A program made the position numbers and the translations under genes. From the NCBI GenBank assembly GCA_963920635.1, contig OY987299.1, positions 126,109,373 to 126,173,372 on the forward strand: DNA of 64,000 nucleotides, given 5' to 3'. Positions 1 through 9,066 of the stretch are shown one piece after another (the stretch's first letter is position 1; each line of letters begins with the position of its first letter). This stretch comes from Pseudeuparius sepicola. Its lineage: Eukaryota > Arthropoda > Insecta > Coleoptera > Anthribidae. The notes below the pieces were generated by a model, which saw nothing but the letters and a program-made list of their open reading frames with translations, searched no databases and was not told the origin of the DNA.

Positions 1-952
1 TATCGCAGCATTGTATTTCTTATATTTATTACTGATTTTAATTTTTAGTAATTGAGCAATGGTTATTTTGAATATTATATATTATTACTCACAATCTACT
101 CTACCTATAGCGTTTAATTACCGCCCGCGTTGCCTCGACATTTAAAAACCTCCGAAAAGTGGACGTACGCATCTTGAAATGTAAATAACTATTTAAATTA
201 GAAATAATATCATTTTTGGGACTATTAAAATGCCACGATACTGTAGTGTTGTAGGATGTAAAACATATTACAAAAGCCAGGAAGAAAATGTCACCATAAC
301 AACATATTTGTGACAAAATATTTGAGTGTAGTAGTGCAGTGCCGTTTAACTCTCAGCCCAAAACAGCTGAGGCAGGTTGAAAATTTTGAAAAAAGCAATT
401 AGAGAAAACCTGGATACACAAAACCAATAATATAATAGACGAAAGAAAACTCGCCAAATTATTACGAAATTTGTTTCCTCTACTTATCTCCAAAAATGCC
501 GTTTATTATGTAGGACTAAGTTGGTCACGTGACTACGCGATTCTGCGTTAGCGCCATGGCCTGTCTTTATCGATAGCCTCGTGTCTACAGGTTCTGACGT
601 CATTGTATCTCACAGTATTTATTTGCGACTTATTTGGGTCATTATGTTTACCTACGTCACAAATTTAATTTTCCACTTGGAAACCTCACTTCTCCCCGTT
701 CTGGCCATCTGTTTTTCTCACCTCGCGGCCCCCATCTATCACAATTAGGGCGCACGTCGGCCCCCCCTCCTCCCCGCTCACCCCTTCGCGGGTCAGCGTC
801 TGGCGATTTATCTTCTTCGCGGTCGCAGCCGTTAATCAGGCGAGCCGGGGCTTCCCCCCCCTCCCCCGGCCGCGCGCCCCGCCACTATCTGCCCGTAAAT
901 TATGCCGTTTGATGTCTGCGGTTCGGGGGGGGGGGGGGGGGAACGGATCGCG
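1..952. other. Flanking DNA: THAP exon remnant, C/G-rich tract
   Basis: Mostly AT-rich DNA up to about 620, then a CpG- and C-rich stretch (about 690-900) with long C runs, and a 17-bp G homopolymer at 925-941 just before the retroelement LTR. Apart from the THAP-like exon at 230 I see no convincing coding exon. The open frame at 634-912 is proline/serine/arginine-rich, as expected from translating a C-rich tract, and I do not accept it as a gene. Confidence 0.5.
230..313 (+). pseudogene. THAP zinc-finger N-terminal exon remnant
   Basis: The frame opens with ATG at 230 and encodes a short peptide beginning MPRYCSVVGC, ending at TGA 311-313. The M-P-x-x-C-x4-C start is the signature of THAP domains (C2CH zinc fingers), found in host DNA-binding proteins and at the N terminus of P-element transposases. 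The expected next part, an FP motif, a Trp and the C-x2-H pair, is not present in frame. No clear GT donor marks the break. It is either a decayed exon or a fragment of a P-like transposon. The call rests on a short motif only. Confidence 0.5.
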
Positions 953-1179
953 AATTATAATCGCGGGTTCGGAAACACGATTTTTAAAAACGACTTTTAT
1001 TTGTAGAAATTCGTACAGACAATGGGCAGAGTAACGTTCTGTATTTTATTACAATTATGACTAACTTGGGTTCTTTCACCGCGATATTTATATAATATGA
1101 ATATGATATATTTCGATTTGCAGCGTTTGCGAATCGGGCGATTTTTGTAGTAAAGTCGGCAATTTTGATGTCCATAACT
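953..1179 (-). repeat. 3' LTR of the errantivirus-like element
   Basis: 227 bp, identical by eye to 7636-7862. In element orientation it begins AGTTATGGACATC and ends ATTATAATT. It contains a TATATAAATA box on the minus strand near 1085-1097 and AATAAA-type polyadenylation motifs. It follows directly after a polypurine tract. Confidence 0.95.
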
Positions 1180-1190
1180 CTTCCCCCCTT
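1180..1190 (-). other. Polypurine tract
   Basis: The minus strand reads AAGGGGGGAAG immediately before the AGTTAT start of the 3' LTR, which is the position and composition expected for plus-strand DNA priming. It overlaps the env stop codon (1189-1191) by two bases. Confidence 0.9.
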
Positions 1191-2686
1191 AAGTTGGAAG
1201 ATCGTCCTCGATCTTTGGCTCTAAGGGTTGAAGTAGCTTCTCTAGGGGTATCTTGGGTTTGAACAGTAAAGTGTGTATCCTCTTCTTTTTCCTGGCAATG
1301 ATATACGTGATGAGTCCAAGCGAAATTAGCAGGATTATAGCTGTGGTCCATGAAATGGTGGCTGTAGTGATAGGTGCGAGATGTAGGGGTTGTAACGGCG
1401 TAAGTTGCAAAGTCTCCTCTGGTAGACTGCTAAGCGGTGGCAACTGAAGATGATGTGTGGGTTTCCATCGGATGGGGATGACATCTGGTATTTGCTGGTT
1501 TGAAGTTGTTGGTACAGTGTAGCGTTTCCCTTGAATTAATATTGTCTGATTAGTTTTTATATAAGAAGGTTTATTAATTGTGTGTTTCTTGCGATTTTCT
1601 TCGATCTCGATGGGGGTGAAGGTGCTGATTACGAGGTGGTTTTCAGTTTGTTGAATAATGGGCTGGTTAAGATGAGCCATGGTGCAATGTTGTAAATTCG
1701 GTGGTTGGCAGATTGTTGTTGTAGTAGGTTGACAGATGTGCTTCTTGTCGTGAGGAGTGCAGTCGGTATACCAGTGGTAATTTCCATAGTACGGTGCAGG
1801 TGCGACGAGAATATCTCCATAGGGGTTATGGATAGGGTAAATATGGGATAATTCAAAAATATGGGAATCAAGGATGGGTACCTTAAGGATTATAAGCATC
1901 TGAGATTCTAAAGTAAAAATTGTGCTTTTTGAGTTTTCTATTAATTCGTATGGGTGCAATTCATTTGAAATAAGAGATGTTTTTGAATATTGATTTCGAA
2001 GATGATTATCTAAGGAAGTGATTTCGGAGAGTGTAAGAAGTTCTATGTTGGAAAGAGAGAGGGTTGCAAGGCTAAGGGTACGAAGTATTTTTTGAAGGAA
2101 GTTATTTAATCTTTGAATATTTAAAATTTCATTATGTATGGACATATACTTATCTAATGTGTCAGATAAATCGTTTATTTTTGTCGCGGATATTTGAGTA
2201 TTTGAATATATTTCTTTTATGAATTTGTTATATCTAAAATTGGTAGAAGAAGCATAGGATATAATCTTATTTTGATTTTGAATAATTTCTGATTGTTTTA
2301 TTTCTAAAGCATTAATATGGTTTGACAAAAGAACAAGATCGTCATTGTCTGGATTACCTGTAACGTATTTTATTGCGTTGCCTAAAAAGTTCAATAGTCC
2401 TCGTTTGTTCCGTGGTCTATAAATTTTGTGGAAGTTGTCTGAAGTTTCAGTATAAAAATGATTATATTGTGCTAGTAAGGATTGTGTATGAGTGGAATTT
2501 GTTTTGTTAATTAAGCCAAAATTTAAATATACTTGTTGCAAAGTAGATTGGATTTGGGTTAAGTTTATTGTTATTATGTGTCTATGGAAATGGTCGAATA
2601 ATTGAGCATTCCCTAGGGGTTCGGGAAAATATCCATTAGTCACTAAGGGATGGATCTCGAAGGACGGGATTCGAGCGAGGAAGGAC
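1189..2686 (-). CDS. env: env, main exon (envelope glycoprotein)
   Basis: Errantivirus-type Env, a class-I-like membrane glycoprotein that would mediate particle entry in insects. The conserved frame of about 484 residues shows a basic furin-type site, RNKR (residues 78-81 counted from position 2643), followed by GLLNFLG, which matches the errantiviral cleavage/fusion-peptide region. A hydrophobic membrane segment lies near residues 428-449, followed by a basic, 35-residue cytoplasmic tail. The frame is open from 2706 but has no ATG before residue about 167; the apparent start at 2643 is GTG. A splice acceptor (TTTACAG) ends at 2687, so translation most likely starts in the leader exon at 7487-7518, which joins in phase. 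The 5' end overlaps the pol end. No stop or frameshift is seen in the exon. The family is clear; the exact exon start is inferred. Confidence 0.88.
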
Positions 2687-5600
2687 CTGTAAACGAGAGG
2701 TTTTTCTTAGTCTTTTAATTTTTCGAGGGTGTGTGTTGGTTTCTCGGGAGTTCCGTGTTAAGCCTTGAATTTTAGTGGGGTTGGTTTTTGTGACTTTTAT
2801 AGGGACAAAAGGAGCGGTTAATTTGTTGCGGTTATCTTTGGATATATATACAGTTTCGCCTACATGTGGTTGCGGGGTGTCTTGTGTCAGTTGTTCATTT
2901 CTTTTGTTAAGAATGTTTGTTTGTTTATTTAATTGTTTTTGGTATAAGTTTTGTAAAAAGGGTTGAAGTTCGTTTTTGTGTTTTTGGTTGTAAAGTTCGT
3001 AGACTGGTGTGTCGAAGTCAAAATTTATTTCTTCAGCATATGGTCCATAAAGTATTGAAAAAGGGGAATAGCCAGTGGCGGAGTGAATGGATTGATTATA
3101 AATTAGGACACAATGGGTTACGGTATCGTCGAAATATTCGTTGGGATTTTGTTCTTGCATAACACGTAATTTTTCTATGAATGTAGAGTGGAACCTTTCT
3201 ATGGGGCTGTTAGAGTTTGGGTTATTTATAGTGGTGAAATGGAGTTCAATAGAGTGAAGTTTACAGAATTCTCGAAAGAGGGAGTTGGCAAATTCTACTC
3301 CTTCGTCGCATACTATTTTTCTAGGGTAATTATGATGGGAAAAGTAGTGTCGGAGTTTACTAAGTACAGTAGTGTGAGTTTTGTCGGAAAGTTTATATAC
3401 TTGAGCATACTTGGAAAATGAGTCGATAACGGTTAAGTGAGGAGTTTTGTTGCAAGCAAAGAGGTCAATGTGTAATATATCGAAGGGTTTTTGTCCAAGG
3501 AGAGGTCCTTTAAAAGGGAGCTTATAGGGATGTCGTTCGTATTTATTTTTGAGGCAGATATCGCATTTATTTATGAAATTAATAATATCTTGCTTCATGT
3601 TAGGCCAATAAAATTTTTGTTTTAAGTGTTGGTACGTTTCTAAGATTCCATTATGGTTTTCTTTGTGATAGTTAGATATACAAGTGAGTTGATTTTCAGG
3701 TCGTTCTAAATCTTGAAGGAATTTTGAACAGAAAAATAATTGAACGGTATTATCATATTTTGAGCGAACATAATTAGAGAGATATTTTTGCATACGGGGG
3801 TCTTTTAATAAGATATAATAGCGTTGGTTTGGTCTAATTATTTCAGTAAGTAGACGTGTGATTTCGTTTTTCCAATTTTCGTCAGTAATTTTGGCAGTGA
3901 AGCGATGTTTGTTTTTAAACTTTAGTTTGTAAATTGTTTCGGGTTTATCGGAAATTTCGAAAATTATTTGATTGGAGAAAAGGTTAATAGGATCGTCTGA
4001 AAATGGGATTTCGGCAATAGGATTTTCTATAGAGGTGTGTTGTGTAGAATTTCCGGTTTCTCTTTCAGCTACTTCGTTAACAAAAGCGTCAATGTCGAAG
4101 TCATCATTAGCGGAAGGGGGTTCTGCAATTTGGGATTCCGTTTCTAGGGCATTAATTTCAATACGAGATAGAGCATCGGCAACTACATTTTCTTTTCCTT
4201 TCTTGTATTTAATGTCGAAATTGAATTCTTCTAATTTTATTTTCCATCTGGCTAAGCGCGAATGAGGTTCTTTTATTTTATAAAGCCAAACGAGAGGGTT
4301 ATGATCAGTTTCGATTTGAAATTTTGTTCCATAGAGATATGGGCGAAAGTGCTTACAAGATTCAATTATAGATAACAACTCTTTTTCTATAGTAGAATAA
4401 TTTCTTTCTGCGGCATTTAGTGTACGAGAATAATAAGCGATAGGTTTTGCTTTTTGTGATAGTACTGATCCTAATGCTACATTTGACGCATCTGTTGTGA
4501 GAGTAAATTGTTCGGAAAAATCAGGATATTGTAGGATAGGACTATTAGTTAAAAGAGTTTTACACGTTTGAAAACACTCAATGTATTGTGGATGATTGGT
4601 ATCTATTTTTGTTCCCTTTTTTAAGCATCTAGTGAATGGGACAGTTAGTTTAGCAAAATCCGGAATAAAACGGCGGTAATATCCTAAAAGGCCGAGAAAA
4701 CTTTTGATTTCTTTTGTGGATTTTGGGATTGGAAAATCTTGGATCGCTTGGATTTTTATAGGATTGGGTTTTATGCCATCGGGGGTAATTAAATGTCCTA
4801 AGAAGGCAACTTCTTTATTTAAAAACTCGGACTTATCTAATTGTACCTTTAAATTTACCTCTCTAAGTCTTGTGAAAATTTGTTTGATATGAATTAAATG
4901 GTCTTGTAGGGATTTTGAAAAAATTATTACATCGTCCATGTAAACAAAACAAAATTTATGAATAAACTCCCGGAGTACTTCGTCCATCATTCTCTGGAAT
5001 GATGCTGGAGCGTTTTTGAGACCAAAGGGCATTCGTAGGTACTCGTAATGGCCATTTGGGACGGTAAAAGCTGTTTTTTCGAGAGAATCTGGATGGATTT
5101 CTATCTGGTGAAAGCCTTGAGCGAGGTCAAGTGTCGTAAAATAAATGCTTTTTCCTAAATTTTCTAAAATTTCGTCGATCCTTGGGAGGGGGTATTTATC
5201 TTCTATTGTGTTTTCGTTAAGTTTTCGATAGTCAATTACCATACGAAATTTTTTCTTGCCGGAGGCATCTGCCTTTTTTGGTACTATCCATACAGGTGAA
5301 GAATAGGGAGAAATAGACGGGCGGATAATTTTGTTTTGGAGAAGTTTATCAATTTGGTTATTTATTTCGATTTGCATATTTCTAGGATGTCTATATGAAC
5401 GAGTATATATAGGGTTTTCATCTTTTGTGCGAATGTGGTGTTTTACGGAACTAGTGAAAGTTAGATCAGAATCTTCGTAATAAAAAATATCTTTAAATTT
5501 ATGACAGAGAGAAATTATTTTCGAACGTTCTTCTAGGTTAAGGTGGTGTGTACGGATTAGGTTTTCATTAAAATCAGAAGAAGACATGGGGGGTCGTGAT

Positions 5601-6241
5601 TCTTCATAATGGGTAAAGGCTTCTACTTCGACTGGGTTATCAAAAGAAAAATTATTTATTTCGATACCGGGGACTTCCACGAAGCCATTTCGCGACTTGT
5701 GCAGAGATTCCGGTATAATAATTTCGTTATTGTGTATGATAGCGGGAAGTATTACGTCACCGTAATTAATGTTTACAGGAATTTGTAAACGATTATTGGC
5801 TTGGTACATGACTTCGAAAGGAATACTTATATTTAATTTTCTTATTTTAAAAAGGTGGGTTTCATAGTCTATAATTGCTCCAAGTGAATCTAATTCACTT
5901 GTGCCGAAAAGAATGTCAAAATCGGAATGCCAATCGGCAATGCGAACTATAAGTGGTTGCATTATTCCGATTTCGGAAAATAGGGGGTAAAATAAATTTC
6001 TATTATAATTAGTAGGGGTTTTCATAGATATTAAAGTGAAAGGTTCTATATATTCATAACGTTGATATTGGTCTATCAGTTCTGCAGCTTGGGGAGTGAT
6101 AAGGGAATCTGAACCACCTGAGTCTATAAGGACTTTTAGGCCAGAATTGGGAAGGTAAAAATATGGGAGTTTCTTTTTGTTAAAAACATTATTTAATTGA
6201 ATTATTGTTGGCTGGTAGAGGGTTCCGAGGCTTGTGTTTGA
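2636..6241 (-). CDS. pol: pol: protease, reverse transcriptase, RNase H, integrase
   Basis: Polyprotein for reverse transcription and integration. The first ATG is at 6025, but the frame is open upstream to the slippery site at 6241-6247 and this part holds the aspartic protease motif DSG (Asp codon at 6122-6124), so Pol is made as a -1 fusion with Gag. Counted from the ATG at 6025: RT with YMDD at 362-365; RNase H with D512 (TDAS), E548, D574 and D617; integrase HHCC with H787, H791, C821, C824; catalytic triad D854, D907, E943. The C-terminal part carries a basic GPY/F-like module. Length is normal for Ty3/gypsy Pol and every key residue I checked is present. It overlaps the start of env and the end of gag. 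Confidence 0.96.
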   Translation of the reverse strand, partial: SNTSLGTLYQPTIIQLNNVFNKKKLPYFYLPNSGLKVLIDSGGSDSLITPQAAELIDQYQRYEYIEPFTLISMKTPTNYNRNLFYPLFSEIGIMQPLIVRIADWHSDFDILFGTSELDSLGAIIDYETHLFKIRKLNISIPFEVMYQANNRLQIPVNINYGDVILPAIIHNNEIIIPESLHKSRNGFVEVPGIEINNFSFDNPVEVEAFTHYEESRPPMSSSDFNENLIRTHHLNLEERSKIISLCHKFKDIFYYEDSDLTFTSSVKHHIRTKDENPIYTRSYRHPRNMQIEINNQIDKLLQNKIIRPSISPYSSPVWIVPKKADASGKKKFRMVIDYRKLNENTIEDKYPLPRIDEILENLGKSIYFTTLDLAQGFHQIEIHPDSLEKTAFTVPNGHYEYLRMPFGLKNAPASFQRMMDEVLREFIHKFCFVYMDDVIIFSKSLQDHLIHIKQIFTRLREVNLKVQLDKSEFLNKEVAFLGHLITPDGIKPNPIKIQAIQDFPIPKSTKEIKSFLGLLGYYRRFIPDFAKLTVPFTRCLKKGTKIDTNHPQYIECFQTCKTLLTNSPILQYPDFSEQFTLTTDASNVALGSVLSQKAKPIAYYSRTLNAAERNYSTIEKELLSIIESCKHFRPYLYGTKFQIETDHNPLVWLYKIKEPHSRLARWKIKLEEFNFDIKYKKGKENVVADALSRIEINALETESQIAEPPSANDDFDIDAFVNEVAERETGNSTQHTSIENPIAEIPFSDDPINLFSNQIIFEISDKPETIYKLKFKNKHRFTAKITDENWKNEITRLLTEIIRPNQRYYILLKDPRMQKYLSNYVRSKYDNTVQLFFCSKFLQDLERPENQLTCISNYHKENHNGILETYQHLKQKFYWPNMKQDIINFINKCDICLKNKYERHPYKLPFKGPLLGQKPFDILHIDLFACNKTPHLTVIDSFSKYAQVYKLSDKTHTTVLSKLRHYFSHHNYPRKIVCDEGVEFANSLFREFCKLHSIELHFTTINNPNSNSPIERFHSTFIEKLRVMQEQNPNEYFDDTVTHCVLIYNQSIHSATGYSPFSILYGPYAEEINFDFDTPVYELYNQKHKNELQPFLQNLYQKQLNKQTNILNKRNEQLTQDTPQPHVGETVYISKDNRNKLTAPFVPIKVTKTNPTKIQGLTRNSRETNTHPRKIKRLRKTSRLQVLPRSNPVLRDPSLSD
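2687..2710 (-). promoter_or_regulatory. Candidate splice acceptor for env
   Basis: The minus strand reads CTAAG, a short purine/pyrimidine stretch, then TTTACAG with the exon starting at 2686. It lies at the 3' end of pol, where errantiviruses splice their subgenomic env RNA. Its phase matches the leader-exon donor at 7486. Confidence 0.6.
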
Positions 6242-7464
6242 AAATTTTCCTCATTTTCCTCGTAATTGGGGGAAATTTCAGTATTGTTGTGGAAAGTACG
6301 GTTTCGACTCATTTGAGTCGTAGGAAGTCGGAAATTATTTGTGTTTCGAATTGTTTCTACGCCGGACATGGGTCTAGGCATATTTTGTTGTTGTTTAGGA
6401 AACGGTCTCAGGTAATTTTGTGGTTGTTGTTGAGGGAACGGTCTAGGGTTTTGATTACCAAAAACTTCTCGATTGGTGGGTAGATTGGTGCGTTGGGGAA
6501 TTGGTCTATTTATGTCTCCAAAAGGTCGATGATTTTGAAATTGCGGTGGTGGTGGTCTTGGATTGTAATTTTGATTAGGATTTTGATTTTGGGAAAGTCT
6601 TCTAGGTATAGGGTTAGGTTGTAAAGTAGGTTTTCTGTTAGAGTAGTCAGAAGGGTAAAGGGTTGATTTTAGGTATGACATGTACTGTTGTTGTTGTCTA
6701 TGATTATCGTACGAAACACATTTTTGTAAAGCTTCATCCAGGGATTGTAACTCAAAATGCGAAAGGTGATCACAGTAAGGATTATTTAGTCCTGTACAAA
6801 ATGTTCTGAGAGCTTGTTGTTCAAAAAAGTTTTTCTTAAATAAAGCAGTGTTGGGTTCGTCGTGTAGGGATACATGTTGGAGAAGATCGTTAAGAGCTAA
6901 ATTAATTCTGTGAAAATAGTCATTATAAGTTTCGCTTCGTTTTTGTGCGGTTGTTGTTAGTTGCGTCAATAAAATATCTTCTGTTCTTTGGTCTCCATAT
7001 TTTTGTAAAAGAGCCACTTTGACTTCAGGCCAATTTTGCTTTTTATGTAAATTTAAAAAATCTCTGGCTTCTCCTTTGACTTTAGATAGAACATGGCAAT
7101 TAGCTATGTAATTTTGAACTTCAGTAGCATCTTGAGTATGTAAAAAGATAAATAAATTATCCACACTGTTTATAAAAGTAGATAAATTTGATTCGGGGGA
7201 ATATTCGGGCAAGGTATTAAAAAGGTTATTAATGTCGCTGTTTGAAAGCATTGTGAATAAAGGGGGCTTTTGTACTTCTTTTAAAATGGGACTTCGGTCA
7301 CGAATTCCGTTGGATGTAGAGGGAGGTGAATCTTCGTCAAGATCCGTAGGGGGTGCGGGTCTTCTTAACTTAGGGACAGGTTTTGTTTTTTGAGAAGGGG
7401 GAGTAGAAAAAAAGGCTAAATCAATAACTGCACTTAAAGAATCTTCAGGGTACTCAGAGCTCAT
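6202..7464 (-). CDS. gag: gag (capsid/nucleocapsid polyprotein)
   Basis: 420-residue Gag of the errantivirus type, building the particle and packaging RNA. The N-terminal third is acidic and proline-rich. Residues roughly 70-260 form the capsid-like, helix-rich, Leu/Asn-rich part. Residues about 265-400 are rich in Asn, Gln, Pro and Arg and probably bind RNA. There is no CCHC zinc knuckle, as is common in this group. The ATG at 7464 lies in a good context after a 5' leader that holds a short upstream frame (ATG 7518, ending at a TAA within the donor sequence GTAAGT). The frame is intact; expression of pol depends on the slippery site near its end. Confidence 0.93.
   Translation of the reverse strand: MSSEYPEDSLSAVIDLAFFSTPPSQKTKPVPKLRRPAPPTDLDEDSPPSTSNGIRDRSPILKEVQKPPLFTMLSNSDINNLFNTLPEYSPESNLSTFINSVDNLFIFLHTQDATEVQNYIANCHVLSKVKGEARDFLNLHKKQNWPEVKVALLQKYGDQRTEDILLTQLTTTAQKRSETYNDYFHRINLALNDLLQHVSLHDEPNTALFKKNFFEQQALRTFCTGLNNPYCDHLSHFELQSLDEALQKCVSYDNHRQQQQYMSYLKSTLYPSDYSNRKPTLQPNPIPRRLSQNQNPNQNYNPRPPPPQFQNHRPFGDINRPIPQRTNLPTNREVFGNQNPRPFPQQQPQNYLRPFPKQQQNMPRPMSGVETIRNTNNFRLPTTQMSRNRTFHNNTEISPNYEENEENFQTQASEPSTSQQ
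6241..6247 (-). promoter_or_regulatory. Candidate -1 ribosomal frameshift site (gag/pol)
   Basis: On the minus strand the heptamer A AAT TTT is in the gag frame exactly as an X XXY YYZ slippery sequence requires. It lies about 12 codons before the gag stop. Shifting back one base puts the ribosome in the pol frame, which is open from here to 2636. Downstream RNA structure was not computed. Confidence 0.7.
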
Positions 7465-7486
7465 GGAAAAATGGAAGATTACTTAC

Positions 7487-7518
7487 AGGAATAGAGATAT
7501 TCTGTAGATGTTCTTCAT
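7487..7518 (-). CDS. env leader exon (upstream ATG plus splice donor)
   Basis: In the 5' leader an ATG at 7518 opens a short frame with hydrophobic residues that runs into a consensus donor, GTAAGT (7486-7481). Unspliced, it ends at once in a TAA inside the donor. Spliced to 2686, the frame continues into env in phase, so the hydrophobic N-terminal signal would be assembled across the junction. This resolves the absence of an ATG in the env exon. The motifs are seen directly; use of the junction is inferred. Confidence 0.6.
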
Positions 7519-7618
7519 TCCTCGGCACTCTGTAGGGGTTGATGGATTCTTGCAGTTGTTTTTCGCCGTCAAACCGTTGAAACGAACCGGCAAATTTTCT
7601 CGGGGATGCCGTACGGCG

Positions 7619-7636
7619 ATCCTGTTCGCAGCGCCA
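7619..7636 (-). other. Primer binding site (tRNA-Ser-like)
   Basis: The minus strand reads TGGCGCTGCGAACAGGAT directly at the inner edge of the 5' LTR. It is complementary to a tRNA 3' end terminating in CCA. The pattern TGGCGCnnnn(n)AGGA resembles the tRNA-Ser primer site of the 17.6/297/ZAM group, but the exact tRNA was not checked. Confidence 0.8.
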
Positions 7637-7862
7637 ATTATAATCGCGGGTTCGGAAACACGATTTTTAAAAACGACTTTTATTTGTAGAAATTCGTACA
7701 GACAATGGGCAGAGTAACGTTCTGTATTTTATTACAATTATGACTAACTTGGGTTCTTTCACCGCGATATTTATATAATATGAATATGATATATTTCGAT
7801 TTGCAGCGTTTGCGAATCGGGCGATTTTTGTAGTAAAGTCGGCAATTTTGATGTCCATAACT
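7636..7862 (-). repeat. 5' LTR of the errantivirus-like element
   Basis: Same 227 bp as 953-1179. It acts as the promoter side: TATA-like TATATAAATA on the minus strand near 7768-7780, with AATAAAA motifs downstream. The ends AGTTAT/ATAATT are imperfect inverted repeats. Confidence 0.95.
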
Positions 7863-8017
7863 GCGGCGAGACCGCGGGTCGAAGTTTGGGTTCTCTAGAC
7901 TTTGGTTTGGGGTAACTTCCTCCGGCGTTAACTATACCGTAGGATGCGGCCGCGGCGCGGCGTGTTCTTCCGCGATTTATCGACCAGGATGTTTGACCGA
8001 TTGTTTTATACCAAAAA

Positions 8018-9066
8018 CATAGACGTAACTTTTAGGGGGGGCTGATCAGGACCGACTCAAGATTTTGCGGGGCCGGGTGCCGCATGAAAATGCGGGGCCC
8101 CGACAAGGAATTATTTAATCCATTAAGAAGAAATTTTTGAAAGTCGGTACGCTACTTACAAAGGTACCTATATTTTTTACACGTCATTCTGTAAAATGGT
8201 AGGCCGGGGCTACGAGTTTGAATCACTTCTGTGACGTATATAGGAATTAATTTCGAGTGGTGGAGGGACAATTTTTGTGTCTTTTTTTAAACAAGGGCAT
8301 TTAAAAAATGCGCCGCAGGCGAAATTTTTAAATGCCCTTAAATTAGTCTTGGGAAATCCCAATATCTTCAAATTTACAAGCTGGAGTGAATATTTTCAAA
8401 TTCCGAAATGAGTTCAGTCCTGCCCTTCTAAATACGTTAGGTACCTACTGATTGGATCACCCTGTACCACCCTTGAGGTGCCACACCCAAAAACGTTAAT
8501 TTTAAGGCTTCAAAAAATAATGTATAGGTCTATCTACTGGTAATTTTGAATCATCTTTAATTCATTTAAGAAAAAACATTATGAAAAAGTAGAGGTTCCC
8601 GAGTAGAAACCACAGAAAAAATCTTGGGAATGTCTGCTATTTTGTGATGCAAGATTATTTACATAGTACATATTATAACGAAACAACAATACACTGGATG
8701 AATAACAAAATAAAAGTCTGGAGTCTGGCACAGCAAAAGTACATTCTCCGACGCCCGTCTCGTCTCTCTTTCTCTCGGCAGCAGGCACGGTGTGTTCGCT
8801 CTCGCTTGCGCGTTTAAATTTCAGTCGGATTTTGTGGGGGCACAAGGCGCAAGATTCCGCAAGAGCAAGCGATTCGTCGAAACTGGTGAATTTAAAAAGG
8901 CGCGTGCGGTGTTCGCCGTATTGCGTAACGTTGCGTTGTTAGAATGTTAGATCTATTCTGTTTACGAGAAGCATAATATCTTCGCACATCCTTTACATTT
9001 TAGGGAGGGCTAATAGAAATGTAGGGGGGGCTAAGCCCCCCCTAGCCCCCCCTAGTTACGTCTGTG
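8018..9066. mobile_element. Non-autonomous hAT-like element
   Basis: A 1049-bp element with terminal inverted repeats CATAGACGTAACT / CACAGACGTAACT followed by G-rich subterminal tracts. It is flanked by a perfect 8-bp target duplication ACCAAAAA (8010-8017 and 9067-9074), the size typical of hAT transposition. No transposase frame is seen. Inside, 8293-8339 forms a short hairpin (AAGGGCATTTAAAAA with its complement around a GC-rich loop). Confidence 0.85.

Larger units (their letters stand above)
953..7862 (-). mobile_element. Full-length errantivirus-like LTR retrotransposon
   Basis: A complete 6.9-kb Ty3/gypsy-type element on the minus strand. In element order: 5' LTR (7636-7862), primer binding site, a leader with a strong splice donor, gag, a -1 slippery site, protease-RT-RNaseH-integrase, env, a polypurine tract and 3' LTR (953-1179). 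The two 227-bp LTRs read as identical by eye, and gag, pol and env are all open, so the insertion is recent and the copy may be competent. LTR ends are AGTTAT...ATAATT rather than TG...CA, as in the 17.6/297/gypsy group of insects. A clean 4-6 bp target duplication is not visible: both flanks share only GCG (950-952 and 7863-7865). env plus this LTR type points to the errantivirus group (established knowledge); the lineage within it is not assigned. Confidence 0.95.

Noticed and set aside
634..912. 92-residue open frame in the C-rich tract
   Set aside because: Its Pro/Ser/Arg content follows from the C-rich sequence, with no domain or supporting context.
2643..2645. Env translation start at position 2643
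   Set aside because: The codon is GTG, not ATG, and an in-phase leader exon with ATG and donor gives a better explanation.
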